A stretch of DNA of 32,210 bases, taken from assembly GCA_030430535.1 (NCBI GenBank), contig JAUIKY010000041.1, positions 1-32,210 of the forward strand, read 5' to 3'. A model generated the notes under the pieces. It saw only the letters and a program-made list of their open reading frames with translations, was not told where the DNA came from and did no database searches. The stretch is from Bacteroidia bacterium. GTDB taxonomy: Bacteria; Bacteroidota; Bacteroidia; Flavobacteriales; Flavobacteriaceae. The number at the start of each line of letters is the position of its first letter. The stretch's first letter is position 1. Positions 17,138 through 25,412 of the stretch are shown here, one piece after another. Made by a program: the position numbers and the translations under genes.

Positions 17138-18889
17138 ATGAAAACTAACATTAAAACGTTACTACTAATTCCTTTTTTTGTCCTTTTATTATTCACGTCC
17201 TGTCAAGAAGAGGCCGTTGAAATAACGCCCGTTGACGAAAGTGAAGCCCTAGCCCCAGATGCAGAGTTGACCAATTTGATGCTCTCCACATCTACCATGG
17301 ACGGATCTGCTGATAACATTATCGACGGCGCGAGCTGTTTGGCGGTAGAGCTCCCTATTAAAGTTGAGGTGAAAGGCGTTGAAATTATTATCGATTCCAA
17401 AGAAGACTTCAAAGTGATTGAAGCTATTTTTAAAGAGTTTGATGATGATGAAGACCGATTGGATATTGTGTTCCCAATAACCATTATTTTGTCCAACCAC
17501 GAAGAAATTGTTGTCCATAATCAAGATGCCCTTGAAGAATTAATTGATGAATGTAAAGATGAAAACGAACCCGATGACGATATTGAGTGTATCGATTTTC
17601 AGTATCCCATTTCGTTTTCCGTATACGATACCGAATTCCAAATCATTGATGTCATAACTATTGAAAATGACAGGCAACTGTACCGTTTCATCAAGCGCGT
17701 AAAAAATGCCGAAGTGTTTGCCAGTCTTAATTTCCCTGTAACTATGGTGTTGGCCGATGGTACCGAAATTGTGGTAAATAATAATATTGAATTGGCCAGA
17801 ACCATTAAGGAAGCCAAAGATGCTTGCGATGAAGACGACGATAACGATTATGGCGACGACGATTTTACAAAAGAGCGTTTGGATAAATATTTAGTAGCCT
17901 GCCCATGGGTGGTTTACGAATACAAAAGAAACAATTTGGACAGTACGGCCGATTTTAAAGAGTTTGCTCTAAACTTTAAAGCAGAAGGCGTGGTGGTTAT
18001 GCGAGCCAGAGGTGGCGATATTTTAACTGGTACTTGGAGTACTCGTGTTACCGATAGGGGCGCCCTTTTAAAAATGGAGTTTGAAAATTTGGCCGATTTT
18101 ACCCTCGAATGGTTCGTGTACGATATCGAAGATGGTAAAATTAAGCTGTATCAAGAAGGTGGTAACCGCATTATTATGAAACGTAACTGCGATGTGGTTA
18201 TCGATATTACCAAAGAGCGTATTGAAAACTATCTCCAAAAATGCATGTGGCGTGTGGCTCGATTGAGTGTTGACGGCGCCAATAATGAAAAAGAATATAT
18301 AGGTACGCCACTTAAATTCTACGAAAACAATGTTGTAAAACTTCGTGTTAACGGTGAATTGGTTGAAGGGACTTACGAAATTGGATTCAGAAATGCTGGT
18401 TTTACTCTTAAAATTATGCTTGAGGGCAGACCAAATTTGAAATTGGAATGGTTAATTACGTTCCTTGAAGAAGGCTTGATAAAACTTGAAAATGCCAACA
18501 ACAAAATGGTTCTAGAAAGACATTGCCCAGATGTTGATGACGATTTAACCTATATTGATAGAGTGTTGGTTAACGGGCTATGGGAGGTTGCAGCCTACCA
18601 TGTAGACGACAATAATAACCCAGAGCCGTTTTATATGTACACTCTAGATTTTAAGGAAACAGGAAGAGTGGTAGTTACTGATCCTAACAATGGTACGTTT
18701 AGCGGTGCTTGGTTGTCTTACAGAAAAGAAGGCTTAAACCTTGGGTTGTACTTTGGAAATAATGAGCCTTTCAGTCAATTAAATCACAGATGGAAAATAA
18801 GAGAAGTTTCACCAAATAGAATTGAATTAAAAGATTTGAACGCCAATGGAGGCATCGAAAGAATTTTGGTTTTGGAAAAGAAAGCATAA
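17138..18889 (+). CDS. Large modular surface lipoprotein, divergent from the ECF sigma gene
   Basis: The 583-residue protein starts MKTNIKTLLLIPFFVLLLFT with lipidation Cys22 (LFTSC) followed by acidic residues. Two N-terminal repeats of about 75 residues, 67-139 and 151-230, each start and end with Cys and share FP-x-T-x-x-L ... EIVV-x-N. They are joined by acidic linkers (DDDEDR, DENEPDDD, DEDDDNDYGDDD). Three lipocalin-like repeats follow at about 245-351, 357-463 and 471-583, each built as W-x-V ... G-x-x-x-G-x-W/Y ... L-x-W/RW ... I-x-L/IKL. The first two end in RNC/RHC. I cannot name a function. Its promoter matches the ECF-type promoter of fecR, so it probably works with the TonB receptor, perhaps as a ligand-binding or calcium-dependent surface component. 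Confidence 0.85.
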   Translation: MKTNIKTLLLIPFFVLLLFTSCQEEAVEITPVDESEALAPDAELTNLMLSTSTMDGSADNIIDGASCLAVELPIKVEVKGVEIIIDSKEDFKVIEAIFKEFDDDEDRLDIVFPITIILSNHEEIVVHNQDALEELIDECKDENEPDDDIECIDFQYPISFSVYDTEFQIIDVITIENDRQLYRFIKRVKNAEVFASLNFPVTMVLADGTEIVVNNNIELARTIKEAKDACDEDDDNDYGDDDFTKERLDKYLVACPWVVYEYKRNNLDSTADFKEFALNFKAEGVVVMRARGGDILTGTWSTRVTDRGALLKMEFENLADFTLEWFVYDIEDGKIKLYQEGGNRIIMKRNCDVVIDITKERIENYLQKCMWRVARLSVDGANNEKEYIGTPLKFYENNVVKLRVNGELVEGTYEIGFRNAGFTLKIMLEGRPNLKLEWLITFLEEGLIKLENANNKMVLERHCPDVDDDLTYIDRVLVNGLWEVAAYHVDDNNNPEPFYMYTLDFKETGRVVVTDPNNGTFSGAWLSYRKEGLNLGLYFGNNEPFSQLNHRWKIREVSPNRIELKDLNANGGIERILVLEKKA

Positions 18890-18909
18890 CAAAACATGTT
18901 TGCAATAAA

Positions 18910-18997
18910 AAAGGAATCCTGTATTTTCGGTTGGTTAGGTTAATTATCTCGGATTCCTTTATAAAGGCTGCTAATTTAAGATTGGCAGCCTTTTTTT
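18910..18997 (+). terminator. Double hairpin ending in an intrinsic terminator
   Basis: The first stem pairs AAAGGAATCC (18910-18919) with GGATTCCTTT (18951-18960) around a 31-nt loop. The second, AAAGGCTGC (18963-18971) with GCAGCCTTT (18985-18993), extends by a G-T pair and is followed by a T-run. The second is a standard terminator for the lipoprotein transcript. The first may be a protecting 3' structure. Confidence 0.8.
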
Positions 18998-19018
18998 GTG
19001 CACATTAATGAACGATTC

Positions 19019-19050
19019 TTGCCATAATACGCTTCAAATCATTAAATTTG
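19019..19050 (+). promoter_or_regulatory. Housekeeping promoter of ffh
   Basis: TTG (19019-19021), 21 bp, then TAAATTTG (19043-19050). Both boxes and the spacing fit the Bacteroidota TTG/TAnnTTTG promoter. The -7 box ends 24 bp before the ffh ATG. Confidence 0.7.
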
Positions 19051-19074
19051 CAACTCTAAAAAATTAGAAGAATT

Positions 19075-20403
19075 ATGTTCAATAATTTAAGCGATAAATT
19101 AGATAAGGCCTTACACGTTCTGAAAGGGCACGGAAGCATCACCGAAGTAAACGTTGCCGAAACTTTAAAAGAAGTAAGACGTGCGCTTTTAGATGCCGAT
19201 GTTAACTTTAAAATAGCCAAGGAATTTACCAACAAGGTAAAGGAAAAGGCTTTGGGGCAAAACGTATTGACCACCTTGCAGCCTGGCCAGTTAATGGTTA
19301 AGATCGTTAAGGACGAGTTAACACAATTGATGGGAGGCGATGCCGAAGGAATCAATTTATCGGGCACACCAAGTGTCATTTTAATGTCGGGTTTACAGGG
19401 TTCTGGTAAAACTACCTTTTCTGGTAAACTGGCTAACTATCTTAAAAACAAAAAAACTAAAAAACCTTTATTGGTAGCCTGTGATGTTTATCGTCCTGCA
19501 GCGATAGACCAATTGCATGTGGTTGGCGAGCAAATAGGGGTTGAGGTATTTAGTGATAAAGGCAACAATGATCCCATTGCAATTTCACAAGCAGCCATTG
19601 CTCATGCCAAAGCCAATGGGCACAATGTGGTAATCATCGATACCGCAGGTCGTTTGGCCGTAGATGAGGCCATGATGACCGAAATATCGAATATCCATAA
19701 AGCCATTCAGCCGCAAGAAACTCTTTTCGTGGTTGATTCCATGACGGGACAAGATGCTGTAAACACGGCAAAAGCCTTCAACGATGTGTTGAATTTTGAT
19801 GGGGTTATCCTTACCAAGTTAGATGGTGATACCCGTGGCGGTGCCGCTATTTCCATTAAATCGGTGGTAAATAAACCGATTAAATTCATTGGTACGGGCG
19901 AAAAAATGGAAGCTATCGATGTGTTCTATCCGTCGCGTATGGCCGACCGTATTTTGGGTATGGGTGACGTGGTGTCGTTAGTAGAGCGTGCCCAAGAACA
20001 ATTTGATGAGCAGGAGGCCAGAAAACTTCAAAAGAAAATTGCTAAAAACCAATTCGGTTTTGATGATTTCTTGAGCCAAATCCAGCAAATCAAAAAAATG
20101 GGTAACATGAAAGACCTTATGGGTATGATTCCCGGTGCTGGTAAAATGTTGAAAGATGTAGACATTGACGATGATGCTTTTAAAGGTATTGAGGCCATTA
20201 TCCATTCCATGACGCCAAAAGAGCGTACCAACCCTTCGATATTAAATGCGAGTAGAAAAAAGCGAGTGGCCAAGGGGTCGGGTACTTCGGTTCAGGAAGT
20301 GAATCAACTTTTAAAGCAGTTCAACCAAATGAGCAAAATGATGAAAATGATGCAAGGCGGTGGCGGCAAAAAGATGATGCAGATGATGAAGAATATGCGC
20401 TAA
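19075..20403 (+). CDS. ffh: Signal recognition particle protein Ffh
   Basis: The 442-residue SRP54 GTPase binds SRP RNA and signal sequences and delivers nascent chains to FtsY at the membrane. The N domain is followed by the G domain with GLQGSGKT (106-113), DTAGR (189-193) and TKLD (247-250) with GDTRGGAA. The C-terminal M domain contains GMIPGAGKM and the RNA-binding region NPSILNASRKKRVAKGSG, then a methionine-rich tail (MSKMMKMMQGGGGKKMMQMM). It has its own promoter and is followed by a four-helix-bundle gene and folD in the same direction. Confidence 0.97.
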   Translation: MFNNLSDKLDKALHVLKGHGSITEVNVAETLKEVRRALLDADVNFKIAKEFTNKVKEKALGQNVLTTLQPGQLMVKIVKDELTQLMGGDAEGINLSGTPSVILMSGLQGSGKTTFSGKLANYLKNKKTKKPLLVACDVYRPAAIDQLHVVGEQIGVEVFSDKGNNDPIAISQAAIAHAKANGHNVVIIDTAGRLAVDEAMMTEISNIHKAIQPQETLFVVDSMTGQDAVNTAKAFNDVLNFDGVILTKLDGDTRGGAAISIKSVVNKPIKFIGTGEKMEAIDVFYPSRMADRILGMGDVVSLVERAQEQFDEQEARKLQKKIAKNQFGFDDFLSQIQQIKKMGNMKDLMGMIPGAGKMLKDVDIDDDAFKGIEAIIHSMTPKERTNPSILNASRKKRVAKGSGTSVQEVNQLLKQFNQMSKMMKMMQGGGGKKMMQMMKNMR

Positions 20404-20408
20404 TTTAA

Positions 20409-20440
20409 GTCGCGGTTGCAGTCTCGGTCACAGTTTCAGT
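20409..20440 (+). repeat. Left array of degenerate hexamers flanking the four-helix-bundle gene
   Basis: Five consecutive hexamers, GTCGCG GTTGCA GTCTCG GTCACA GTTTCA, then GT, fit the pattern GTYNCR. The same pattern occurs on the opposite strand at 20862-20888, so the gene between is bracketed by inverted arrays. Confidence 0.7.
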
Positions 20441-20462
20441 AATCAGTAGAAAATAAAAGTTT

Positions 20463-20834
20463 ATGGATTTCAAAAAATTATTGGCTTATCAAAAAGCATT
20501 TGATTTGGCTATGGATATTTTTGAAATCTCAAAATCCTTTCCAAAGGAGGAAACATACTCATTAACAGATCAAATACGACGAAGTTCTCGGTCGGTTTGT
20601 GCAAATCTCTCCGAAGCTTATCGGAAAAGAATATATCCAAAACATTTTGTTAGTAAATTAACAGATGCGGATGGTGAAAATTCTGAAACCAATACTTGGT
20701 TAGATTTTGCTCTGGCTTGCAAGTATATCTCACAGGAAGAGCATGTGATGTGTTCGGAAGAAGGGAAAAACATCGGGAAACTTATAAATTATATGATAAA
20801 TAACCCAGGGAAGTTTGGAGTTAAAACGGAATAG
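20463..20834 (+). CDS. Four-helix-bundle protein (23S rRNA intervening-sequence protein family)
   Basis: The 123-residue all-helical protein has the family layout: MDFKKLLAYQKAFDLAMDIF, SFPKEETYSLTDQIRRSSRS, VCANLSEAYRKR, then FVSKLTDADGENSETNTWLD with a final YISQEE helix pair. The family was first seen inside 23S rRNA intervening sequences and is related to the Avd accessory protein of diversity-generating retroelements. Most stand-alone copies have no known function. It lies between ffh and folD, genes that look as if they were otherwise adjacent, and is bracketed by inverted GTYNCR hexamer arrays. That suggests insertion as a unit. No reverse transcriptase, template repeat or rRNA gene is present here. 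Confidence 0.88.
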   Translation: MDFKKLLAYQKAFDLAMDIFEISKSFPKEETYSLTDQIRRSSRSVCANLSEAYRKRIYPKHFVSKLTDADGENSETNTWLDFALACKYISQEEHVMCSEEGKNIGKLINYMINNPGKFGVKTE

Positions 20835-20848
20835 CTTTGCTGTCTGTA

Positions 20849-20888
20849 GCAGTTTTTTAAAACTGCGACTGCGACTGCCACTGAAAAC
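20849..20888 (-). repeat. Right array of degenerate hexamers, inverted relative to the left one
   Basis: Read on the minus strand, 20888-20862 gives GTTTTCA followed by GTGGCA GTCGCA GTCGCA GT, fitting GTYNCR apart from the first hexamer's third base. It abuts a small palindrome GCAGTTTT/AAAACTGC (20849-20866) directly after the four-helix-bundle gene. Confidence 0.65.
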
Positions 20889-20897
20889 TTATATTAA

Positions 20898-21773
20898 ATG
20901 ACAATCTTAGACGGTAAAAAAGTAAGTAACGACATTAAAGAAGAAATTGCCGAGCACGTAAGTGGCATGAAGGCAAAAGGTGAAAAAGTGCCCCATTTAG
21001 CAGCAGTCTTAGTTGGTAGCGATGGTGCGAGTATGACCTACGTTAACGCCAAAGTGAAAGCTTGTGAGCGTATCGGTTTTGAATCGACGCTTATCGAACT
21101 TCCAGAATACACATCTGAAGAAGAATTGCTTGAAAAAATCAACGAGCTGAACACCAATGATGACATCGATGGGTTTATCGTGCAGTTACCATTGCCAGAA
21201 CAAATTGATGAGCAAAAGATATTGATGGCGATTGACCCTGATAAAGATGTCGATGGATTCCATCCTGTAAATGTGGGCAGAATGGCTTTAGATTTACCTA
21301 CCTTTTTACCGGCAACACCATACGGAATTTTAGAATTACTGGAACGTTACCAAGTAGAGACTTCAGGTAAAAACGTTGTAGTTATGGGACGTAGCCATAT
21401 TGTGGGCCGCCCCATGAGTATTTTAATGAGCCAAAAAAGAAAGGCTGGCGATGCCACTGTTACTGTTGTTCACAGCCGAACGAAAAACTTGGCAGAAATA
21501 ACCAAACAAGCCGATATTATTGTGGCAGCTATCGGGATTTCAGAGTTTTTAACTGGCGATATGGTTAAGGAAGATGTTGTAGTGATTGATGTAGGGATTA
21601 CCCGAGTACCAGATGCTACAAAGAAAAACGGTTACCGATTAGCTGGCGATGTAGATTTTGCAAGCGTAAGCCAAAAAGCAAGTTACATTACTCCCGTACC
21701 AGGTGGCGTTGGACCAATGACAATCGCTATGTTGTTAAAAAATACCCTTCTGGCAAGAGAAAGACGCTCTTAA
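20898..21773 (+). CDS. folD: Methylenetetrahydrofolate dehydrogenase / methenyltetrahydrofolate cyclohydrolase
   Basis: The 291-residue length is normal for FolD. It contains Tyr48 and Lys52 in the Y-x3-K catalytic motif ([15 protein letters not shown]), [29 protein letters not shown], the dinucleotide-binding GRSHIVGRP and the end motif [11 protein letters not shown]. It interconverts 5,10-methylene-, 5,10-methenyl- and 10-formyl-tetrahydrofolate for purine and thymidylate synthesis. No -7 box is visible in the 63 bp upstream, so it may depend on read-through from ffh and the inserted gene, or on a promoter within the hexamer-repeat region. Confidence 0.97.
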   Translation: MTILDGKKVSNDIKEEIAEHVSGMKAKGEKVPHLAAVLVGSDGASMTYVNAKVKACERIGFESTLIELPEYTSEEELLEKINELNTNDDIDGFIVQLPLPEQIDEQKILMAIDPDKDVDGFHPVNVGRMALDLPTFLPATPYGILELLERYQVETSGKNVVVMGRSHIVGRPMSILMSQKRKAGDATVTVVHSRTKNLAEITKQADIIVAAIGISEFLTGDMVKEDVVVIDVGITRVPDATKKNGYRLAGDVDFASVSQKASYITPVPGGVGPMTIAMLLKNTLLARERRS

Positions 21774-21803
21774 AAAGAAGAAAGCAAAATAAAAATAAAC
21801 AAA

Positions 21804-21832
21804 GAAAAGGCAGGTAATTTACCTGCCTTTTC
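21804..21832 (+). terminator. Intrinsic terminator after folD
   Basis: A near-perfect palindrome, GAAAAGGCAGGTAA / TTACCTGCCTTTTC, with A-tract and T-tract on the two sides, works in both directions. It can also end the convergent glycoside hydrolase transcript from the right. Confidence 0.85.
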
Positions 21833-21875
21833 CGGTTTAGACAACATTAAGTTATCAGGGATTTAAAGTGAATTT

Positions 21876-23261
21876 TTAAATGGGGAAATATTTATAAATG
21901 GCTTGGATAATCTGGTTTACACGGCTAAAATTAAATGCTTTCATGTAGAGGTAGCTTCTGTCCATTAATTGCTGAGCGGTTTTGTTATTGGGGTATTTTT
22001 TTCTGCATTCGTACAATCGGGCTGCTGTAGCTAAGTCCTCTTCGTCATAAGGTACTCCCGTGTATTCCTGGAGCATGATTAAATAATCAAAACCGAATTC
22101 TTTAGTCGGTTCTATTATAGTGCCTTCGCCAAAATCATTCCATGTGATAATTTGAATGAAATCGGCACTTTCATAACTAGAATTATTAAGCGTTTCCACA
22201 AAGGTTAGCCCGTCGTTTCTTGGTAAAGTCCATGCGTTACTTCCATTGGACCAACCGCCTTCAGAATAGAAGCTTTTGAAACCAGGATAAGTCGATCCAA
22301 TAGTTATTTCGTTTGACTCAGCAAATGTTGAGTAATAATAGTCTTGAGCCAATAAGTGGTCTGGTGCAACCCATAAAAATTCACCCGTAAAGTGATTGGA
22401 TAGACTGTTTTTAAGACCCCAAAGTGATATTAAAGACGGTTTGTTTTCTTCCGAAAACACATCGTAAATTTGGTTCCAATCATTGGCTTGGGTTAAGTAA
22501 TGGGGGCCGAATACCGAAATAAGTTTAGTGTTGTTGAAAGTTAAATAGTTGACGCTTTTAAAATAGGTGTTTTTTATATAGTTAAAATCTTCTTTTGCTT
22601 TTTCAATGGGGCTGTTAGGTTCTATTTCATTATTTATATAGGCAACACGGTCTTCGTACATAATGCTAAAATCTAAATCTACGCTCTCCAATCTTGGGAT
22701 AAATTTTTCGGTGGCATTTTTAATTAAGCCATAATCATGAATGTTTCTGCTGCCATACCAGTCGAAAATAATACCATCGATACCAGACAGTTTCATGAGT
22801 AAAAAATGATATTCGTGCAAATGTGAATCGAATGATGAGTAGGGGCCAATTAATGGATTAAAATATGAGGCAATCTCATTGTTGCCGTTTTCGTCAATAT
22901 TGTCGGGGTTTTTGTTGGTCATGGTCCAGTGTTGTCCCCAATAGCCGTCGTGGGGTTTAGACTGAAACCATGGCAAATAGTGCACGTACACTTTTTTAGG
23001 GTTCGATTTGTAAATATCCATGCCAGAATTATTCTTGGCCAAAATGTTCAGGTTGTTTTGCCCTTTCAGTAGTAAAAGTTCTTCATCAAGAACTTGCTTT
23101 AAAACCGAATCGTTGTAAATCGTGTTGTGTTCTAATTGGTAAGGAGCTGTTCTGGCTTCGCTGGGCGCAGGCTCATAGTCTATGTCGCAGGAAGCAAGTT
23201 GTAAAATGCACATGAGGGCAAAAAGTGATTTTACTCTTTTGGTTAAGTAGGTTTTAATCAT
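21876..23261 (-). CDS. GH71/GH99-like glycoside hydrolase lipoprotein
   Basis: The 461-residue protein has a lipoprotein signal ending LQLASC (Cys25). The catalytic-type domain begins KVYVHYLPWFQSKPHDGYWG and contains GIDGIIFDWYG, an acidic FSIMYEDR, SLWGLKNS and ITWNDFGEGTIIEP. These fit the GH71/GH99-like (beta/alpha)8 clan, whose characterised members act on alpha-1,3-glucan or alpha-mannosides. The WNDFGEGT segment corresponds to the W-N-E-W/F-G-E-G site seen in related proteins. It should be anchored in the outer membrane or face the periplasm. There is no SusC/SusD pair nearby, so it is not in a polysaccharide utilisation locus within this window. It is the last gene of the minus-strand run, 143 bp below rluF. 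Confidence 0.75.
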   Translation of the reverse strand: MIKTYLTKRVKSLFALMCILQLASCDIDYEPAPSEARTAPYQLEHNTIYNDSVLKQVLDEELLLLKGQNNLNILAKNNSGMDIYKSNPKKVYVHYLPWFQSKPHDGYWGQHWTMTNKNPDNIDENGNNEIASYFNPLIGPYSSFDSHLHEYHFLLMKLSGIDGIIFDWYGSRNIHDYGLIKNATEKFIPRLESVDLDFSIMYEDRVAYINNEIEPNSPIEKAKEDFNYIKNTYFKSVNYLTFNNTKLISVFGPHYLTQANDWNQIYDVFSEENKPSLISLWGLKNSLSNHFTGEFLWVAPDHLLAQDYYYSTFAESNEITIGSTYPGFKSFYSEGGWSNGSNAWTLPRNDGLTFVETLNNSSYESADFIQIITWNDFGEGTIIEPTKEFGFDYLIMLQEYTGVPYDEEDLATAARLYECRKKYPNNKTAQQLMDRSYLYMKAFNFSRVNQIIQAIYKYFPI

Positions 23262-23404
23262 AATTTATAGGTTGGTAAATTAACCTTATAAAAGTATGAT
23301 TAACAGAGGGTTGTTGTAGGTTAATATCCATAACTTCAGGAGAAAGTATAGATGAAAGGTTTTTTTGTTTCGGTAAAAGGTTGTTGTTGAGGTGTTTGTG
23401 TACG

Positions 23405-24163
23405 CTATTTTTTTCTTTTTTTAGCAGAAACAAAAGTTTTAGAAGAATCTTGTAAAAGTTGGTTCAATTGATTGAATTCCTCTTTGGTCAATTCGCGGTA
23501 TTGGCCAATGGGCATATCCAATTTAATATTCATAATCCGAACCCGTTTTAAAGTTTGTACCTCGTAGTTAAGGTATTGGCACATTCTTCGGATTTGGCGG
23601 TTCAAACCTTGGGTCAGCACAATCCTAAATTTATAAGTGCCCAATTTTTCAACTTTGCATTTTTTGGTGGTTTTGTTGAGGTCGGGGAGGTGTATGCCAC
23701 CAGACATACGTTCAACAAAAGTTTGCGAAATGGGCTTATCAACCGTTACAATATATTCTTTTTCGTGGTTGTTGCTGGCTCTGAGTATTTTATTCACAAT
23801 ATCGCCATCATCCGTTAAAAGAATTAAACCTTCGCTGGGTTTATCCAGTCTGCCGATGGGAAAAATGCGTTTATGGTAATTAATAAAATCGATGATGTTA
23901 TCCTTTTCAACCGAAGTGTCGGTAGTGCATACAATGCCCACGGGCTTATTGAAAGCCAAATAAACAAACGATTCCTTGGTATTTTTTACGGGTTTCCCGT
24001 CAACAGCAACTTCGTCGTTCGGGGCTATTTTAGTGCCTTTTTCAGGAACGGTACCATTAATGGTAACGCGGCCTGCTTCAATAAGTTTGTCGGCTTCGCG
24101 CCTGGAACAATACCCTACCTCACTAAGGTATTTATTAATGCGTTTTAAGGATGTATCTGCCAT
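23405..24163 (-). CDS. rluF: 23S rRNA pseudouridine synthase, RluF type
   Basis: The 252-residue protein has an N-terminal S4 RNA-binding domain (INKYLSEVGYCSRREADKLI, residues 9-55) and a RsuA-family catalytic domain. The catalytic Asp107 is in GRLDKPSEGLILLTDDG; LTQGLNRQIRRMC and TLKRVRIMNIKL follow. The RluF subgroup modifies U2604 (and can modify tRNA-Tyr U35 in E. coli). The lysine-rich tail (SAKKRKK) is usual. It lies 20 bp after the alpha/beta hydrolase gene, in the same direction. Confidence 0.9.
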   Translation of the reverse strand: MADTSLKRINKYLSEVGYCSRREADKLIEAGRVTINGTVPEKGTKIAPNDEVAVDGKPVKNTKESFVYLAFNKPVGIVCTTDTSVEKDNIIDFINYHKRIFPIGRLDKPSEGLILLTDDGDIVNKILRASNNHEKEYIVTVDKPISQTFVERMSGGIHLPDLNKTTKKCKVEKLGTYKFRIVLTQGLNRQIRRMCQYLNYEVQTLKRVRIMNIKLDMPIGQYRELTKEEFNQLNQLLQDSSKTFVSAKKRKK

Positions 24164-24183
24164 GCTTCAAAAATACGATAAAC

Positions 24184-25005
24184 TTAGTCGTTTAAAAAGT
24201 CTAAAATGTGCTGGTAAACCGTTTCAGACCGAAGTCGGTGGCCCAAGCCTTTAGTTTTAACGAGTTTTGAATTTTTATACACCCGGTGGATGTCCAACGC
24301 TTCCTTAAATGAAATGATACGGTCTTTTTTATCGTGAATAATAAGGCCTTTTGGGAAGATGTTTGCAAAGAAGTTGTCAACGTTGTAAAACTCGGGTAAA
24401 TGGTTAAAATGTTTCAAGTAGTATTGTTTCATGGCGTTTTCAACCCGTTTGTTATACCCCATCATGTTTACATAATTACCAACCGAAATAGCTAAATTGG
24501 AAGGCGCTCCCAACAAAACGATTTTTTCTGCGGAAGGCATGCCGTGATTTTTAAGCGCTATGGCCGTAGCAGTACCACCAATAGAATGGCCAATGACTAT
24601 TTGAGGTTGAAACGTTTGTGCCACCACATGGATACATTCAGAATACAGCGGCGCATTAAAAATGTTGTTTCCTGAAGCGCCATGGGCAGGGGCGTCGATT
24701 GAGATGATATTGTAATCGTCCTGCTTTAAAAGCTCAATTAAATTTTTCCAACGGAATGAGTTGCTATCCCAGCCATGCACCAATAAAATGGTTTTGCCGT
24801 TTCCTTCCCAGTGGTAGGTTTGTATCTTGATTTTGTTGAAGAATAACGCCTTTTGTTTTGCAGATTTTAAATACCCAATAGCTTCTTGTGTTAATGCCGC
24901 TTTTCGCGGTGTAGAAAACAGTTTTACTGCTAATCTTGCCGATAGTTTTGGGGATAGATAACTTAACAGGTTTACCAATAAACCTACTATTTTAGTGCTA
25001 TTCAT
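24184..25005 (-). CDS. Alpha/beta hydrolase
   Basis: The 273-residue alpha/beta-hydrolase has oxyanion-hole segment LLVHGWDSNSFRW, nucleophile elbow GHSIGG (Ser141), acid Asp228 in IHDKKDRII, and His256 in GLGHRLRS. The first 50 residues (LLVNLLSYLSPKLSARLAVKLF) are a family-typical amphipathic extension. The substrate is unknown. Its ATG directly follows the TAA of the cupin gene (TAAATG), implying coupled translation. Confidence 0.88.
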   Translation of the reverse strand: MNSTKIVGLLVNLLSYLSPKLSARLAVKLFSTPRKAALTQEAIGYLKSAKQKALFFNKIKIQTYHWEGNGKTILLVHGWDSNSFRWKNLIELLKQDDYNIISIDAPAHGASGNNIFNAPLYSECIHVVAQTFQPQIVIGHSIGGTATAIALKNHGMPSAEKIVLLGAPSNLAISVGNYVNMMGYNKRVENAMKQYYLKHFNHLPEFYNVDNFFANIFPKGLIIHDKKDRIISFKEALDIHRVYKNSKLVKTKGLGHRLRSETVYQHILDFLND

Positions 25006-25374
25006 TTAGTCTTCGCGATTTACGGCATCCATAGAAAATGCAGGTGTGCAAATGGCAATGTATTCGCAAACTTCGGTAAACGGATTGGAATATTGCACTC
25101 GAGTGTTTCGTTCAATTTTTATGGATTGTCCAGCTTCCAAAACTACGGTTTCACCTTCAATAATAAATTGTTTTTTGCCTTTTATGATAAAAGTGTATTC
25201 ATCAAATTCTGGGGTTTGGAAAGGCTCGCTCCAACCCGCAGGGGCTTTCATGTGGGCGATGCTTATTTTTGGGTTTCCGTCACTTGCCAAACCAAAGTGT
25301 TCTTTAATTATTTTTCCGTCGGTGGTTGGGACTACAAATGGAGCCTTTTGTATTATGTATTTCTTTTTTGCCAA
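25006..25374 (-). CDS. Cupin-domain protein with a TTG start
   Basis: The 122-residue cupin has a conserved beta barrel: PAGWSEPFQTPEFDEYTFII, KGKKQFIIEGETVVLEAGQS, then ERNTRVQYSNPF and EYIAICTPAF. The only plausible start is TTG at 25374, giving (M)AKKKYIIQKAPFVVPTTDGK, which is the expected family N-terminus. An in-frame TAA lies five codons upstream, and the ATG at about 25405 is in another frame. The role is unknown; with the adjoining hydrolase it forms a coupled pair. Confidence 0.82.
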   Translation of the reverse strand: MAKKKYIIQKAPFVVPTTDGKIIKEHFGLASDGNPKISIAHMKAPAGWSEPFQTPEFDEYTFIIKGKKQFIIEGETVVLEAGQSIKIERNTRVQYSNPFTEVCEYIAICTPAFSMDAVNRED

Positions 25375-25412
25375 AATGTTCTTTTTTTACAATATCATCA
25401 TTCATCAATCAC

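Noticed and set aside
20463-20834. Diversity-generating retroelement (Avd homologue)
   Set aside because: No reverse transcriptase, template repeat or variable-repeat target gene is present near it.
20409-20888. CRISPR array from the repeated short units
   Set aside because: The hexamers are contiguous and degenerate with no spacers, and no cas genes are present.
21876-23261. Polysaccharide utilisation locus around the GH71/GH99-like protein
   Set aside because: No SusC/SusD pair or other carbohydrate enzymes adjoin it; the TonB receptor is 6 kb away in a different system.
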